A stretch of DNA of 52,130 nt from JBNKHG01 sp050290225 (GTDB lineage Bacteria; Pseudomonadota; Gammaproteobacteria; Pseudomonadales; Cellvibrionaceae). Both the position numbers and the translations under genes were made by a program. The DNA lies in contig JBNKHG010000045.1 in NCBI GenBank assembly GCA_050290225.1, positions 1-52,130 of the forward strand, read 5' to 3'. Shown here one piece after another: positions 49,935 to 52,130 of the stretch. The stretch's first letter is position 1; the number at the start of each line of letters is the position of its first letter. The notes beneath the pieces were generated by a model. That model was not told the DNA's origin, ran no database searches, and saw nothing but the letters and a program-made list of their open reading frames with translations.

Positions 49935-52022
49935 ATGACTCTCTACATCAGAACCTGGGTGGGTCGCTGCCTGATAGTGACGCTGATATTGCTGGCGCTA
50001 TTGTATAGCCTGACGCCGCTCCTGGTGCGTGAGTTGGTTATCAACTGGCTCGAGCGACAGGGGCTGACGGCGGAGTTTGAGTATCTGGAATTGTCTCCCG
50101 GCATTGGTCGGGTGGTGGTACATGGCTTGCGAGGCCAAAATTCCCAGGGGCGCGGTTTCGCCCTGGAGGCCTTGACCCTGGACCTCGCCCTCTGGCCTCT
50201 GCAGGAACGGCAGTTGGTGATCGAAAAGGCGGAAGTGCAAGGCGGTCGCCTGGACCTTTATCGCCGCCACGATAGCTGGGAAGTCGCGGGTTTGGATCTC
50301 GCGCGCCTGGCAGTTGATGACAATACCGACGTCGAATCGCAACAGACTGCTCCGGCTTCCAGCACCTCGCCCTGGCAATTGGAATTACAGGCGTTTTCCC
50401 TTAGCGATATCCAGGTCTGCCTGCAACAGCCGGCGTCGGAAACGGCGACGGCTTTCTACCAGTGCGTGGGTCTGGACACCTTTGTACTGGAGGGCGGTGC
50501 CCGTGCGCTGTTTTCCGATGCCCCTGAGGCCACGTTGCCACAGCGGCTGAAACTGGCCCGGTTCCATATCGATGACCTCTCCCATGAGCGCCAGAGCTTT
50601 GGTTTCGAGGGCATGAGTCTCAGGCAGCTGGACTGGGGTTCGGAAGGACTCACTTTCGGCGAGCTGGCTTTTCACGACATGCGTTTTGCCGAGCGTTTAC
50701 CTGAAGAACGCGCTCATCAGCAGCACAGCTACCACGGCTCCCTGGGAACGCTTCGGTTGGAAGCTTTTAGCATGAGCGAGTCACAGCTGTCGCTGTCCCG
50801 GGTGAGTCTCGAGGGTTTGAACTTGCTCCTGCACCGGGACAAGACAGTGCGCTTCCCGCTCCTGCGTCTGATCGAGGATTTGACCCAGCCTTTCGCCCCG
50901 GTGGAAACAACGGCCGATACGCAGGCGGCGCCGGCTCCCCGCTCCGGGCCCGCCCCGGTGATCCGGATCCAGCGCCTGACAATTGGTGAAAACTCACGCC
51001 TGTCCTGGATTGACGAAGGTGTATCACCCGTCGCCGAGCTGCGACTCGGCGACCTCGACTTTTCACTCACCGATCTCGATAGTGGTAAACCCGCGGCATT
51101 GAGCCCGCTGTCACTCAAGGCCAAACTGGGTGATTTCGGTGAACTTGAACTGGCAGGTGGGGTAGCGCCCCTGGCTCCCAAACTCAACCTCGAACTCGAA
51201 GGCCGGGTCAAGGCGCTGGATCTGGCGCCGTTGACCGCCTACAGCGAAGCGGCCATCGCCTATCGCATTACCCGCGGTCAGCTTAACCAGGATCTGAAGC
51301 TCAAAGTGGTGGACGACCAGTTGGACAGTGTCGTGGATTCCCGTTTGCACAAGTTTGATATCGAGCGCGTGAACGGCGACACAAAAGATAGCCAGATAAC
51401 GGAGGCCGTCGAAGGCGACAGCCAAGGCCGGGCAGAAGCGGGACTGTTGCCCCTGGACGTGGCCTTGAATCTGCTGCGTGAAAAGGATGACAGCATCCGT
51501 CTCAAGCTCCCGATACAGGGCGATATCCACGATCCGGAGCTGTCCTTCGGTCATATTGTCGGTGTGGTGGCGCGCAAGGCGCTGACCGAGGCGGTGATCA
51601 GTTATTACACGCCCTTCGGTATGGTCAGTCTGGCCTCCATGCTCGCCGAATCCGCGACCAAGTTGCGCTTTGAGCCCCTGATATACACTCCCGGCCAGAC
51701 CCAACCCAACGCCACCGTGCGCAAGCGCCTGGATAAGCTGGCGGATCTGTTGGGTGAACGCCGGCAACTGGCGCTTTCATTCTGCCCCATCGCCAACGGC
51801 AGCGACTGGTCGGTGGTTTATGGCAAGGGCCAGTTGCTGGAAGATCCGGCATCGGTCACCGGCCCGCAAAAACAGGGTCTCAAGGCGCTGGCGGAAGAGC
51901 GGGGCAAGGGCCTGAAAAGCCTGTTGCTACAAAAGGGTGTGGCCACGGAGCAAGTGGTCGTCTGTGCCGGCGAGGTCAATCTGGAGGGCGATCAACCGCC
52001 CCGTGTCACGGTATCAATCTAG
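49935..52022 (+). CDS. DUF748 (AsmA-like) envelope protein
   Basis: A 695-residue protein anchored by an N-terminal helix (LIVTLILLALLYSLTPLLV, about residues 13-31), the rest in the periplasm. The long beta-rich middle (residues 45-430) resembles AsmA-type chains proposed to carry lipids between membranes; the DUF748 signature lies late (LNLLREKDDSIRLKLPIQG, SFGHIVGVV). The end, RKRLDKLADLLGERRQLALSF, is followed by an unusual Cys-containing tail. AAAGGGGCGGG lies about 10-20 bases before the ATG. 108 bases of the window follow the stop, with a 13-base palindrome (CACCTTTAAGGTG) at 52025-52037 and no gene. Confidence 0.88.
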   Translation: MTLYIRTWVGRCLIVTLILLALLYSLTPLLVRELVINWLERQGLTAEFEYLELSPGIGRVVVHGLRGQNSQGRGFALEALTLDLALWPLQERQLVIEKAEVQGGRLDLYRRHDSWEVAGLDLARLAVDDNTDVESQQTAPASSTSPWQLELQAFSLSDIQVCLQQPASETATAFYQCVGLDTFVLEGGARALFSDAPEATLPQRLKLARFHIDDLSHERQSFGFEGMSLRQLDWGSEGLTFGELAFHDMRFAERLPEERAHQQHSYHGSLGTLRLEAFSMSESQLSLSRVSLEGLNLLLHRDKTVRFPLLRLIEDLTQPFAPVETTADTQAAPAPRSGPAPVIRIQRLTIGENSRLSWIDEGVSPVAELRLGDLDFSLTDLDSGKPAALSPLSLKAKLGDFGELELAGGVAPLAPKLNLELEGRVKALDLAPLTAYSEAAIAYRITRGQLNQDLKLKVVDDQLDSVVDSRLHKFDIERVNGDTKDSQITEAVEGDSQGRAEAGLLPLDVALNLLREKDDSIRLKLPIQGDIHDPELSFGHIVGVVARKALTEAVISYYTPFGMVSLASMLAESATKLRFEPLIYTPGQTQPNATVRKRLDKLADLLGERRQLALSFCPIANGSDWSVVYGKGQLLEDPASVTGPQKQGLKALAEERGKGLKSLLLQKGVATEQVVVCAGEVNLEGDQPPRVTVSI

Positions 52023-52130
52023 TACACCTTTAAGGTGACATTGACGTATGTGTGATAGGTAGGCTTCGATCCGGCCTGAGTGGCTGGGGTGCCTTCAGAA
52101 ACACGCCGTATACCCCTCCCTGGACCCAAA

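Noticed and set aside
52023..52130. tRNA or small RNA at the right edge
   Set aside because: No cloverleaf can be folded; only a 13-base palindrome is visible.

Overview
The window looks like a piece of a marine-type gammaproteobacterial chromosome (GC roughly in the mid-50s, lower at the left end). The main indicators are a divergent maoP/hdfR pair, btuB behind a cobalamin riboswitch, LasT- and YcbL-type housekeeping genes, a PA3496-family gene, a putative selenium ABC transporter with mnmH, and a thermostable-hemolysin/AMP-ligase operon. I cannot fix the genus; Cellvibrionales or a neighbouring order is a guess. I saw no rRNA, tRNA, CRISPR array, transposase or phage structural gene.

Left end (1-4400) is a decayed defence/accessory island: the 3' end of a type I specificity gene (hsdS), an intact Fic gene, a 5'-truncated hsdR, the 3' scrap of a short-chain dehydrogenase, a 5'-truncated MNT nucleotidyltransferase antitoxin, and a HEPN toxin cut off after about 53 residues. 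Next (4401-8300, minus strand) is an ECF42-type sigma factor with a DGPF/YCII, GST, VOC and DUF1428 operon. A TGTCGA-N17-CGAC promoter sits exactly between the sigma gene and its target genes. One VOC gene has an internal deletion, and an SRPBCC gene on the other side of the sigma gene is broken.

8326-15863 (minus strand) holds a DUF4105 periplasmic/outer-membrane protein, a DUF3015 protein, a lipoprotein hydrolase, then a fused N-formylglutamate amidohydrolase/DUF1704 (QEGLA) protein overlapping an ATP-grasp ligase, then maoP. 16124-24752 is mostly ordinary plus-strand chromosome: hdfR, metallo-hydrolases, methyltransferase, thioesterase, YtoQ, YgjP, DUF2750, ZntB/CorA, a CitE-type lyase and YjdM. 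24955-30391 contains a small conserved protein, an exported metallo-beta-lactamase-fold protein, and a B12 module (promoter, riboswitch, btuB, cobyrinate a,c-diamide synthase).

30478-38880 (minus strand) is a tight run of ten genes with gaps of 24 bases or less: thermostable hemolysin, AMP-dependent ligase, TenA/heme-oxygenase-like diiron protein, SDR, TPR protein, OmpR-type response regulator, histidine kinase, cupredoxin, FTR1 permease and an outer-membrane protein. A PmrA/QseB-like direct-repeat box lies just upstream of the first gene, so the operon may be controlled by its own two-component system. This joins fatty-acid-type chemistry that should need iron with an iron or copper import module, and is my best candidate for an undescribed system.

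39975-45522 (minus strand) is a selenium-type cluster (mnmH, PhnD/C/E-like transporter, SelD-associated FAD oxidoreductase) without selD next to it. The right end has pyruvate kinase, a perfect 19-bp-arm palindrome, a DCC-lipase-maturation-factor fusion, a LasT-type RNA methyltransferase and a DUF748 protein.
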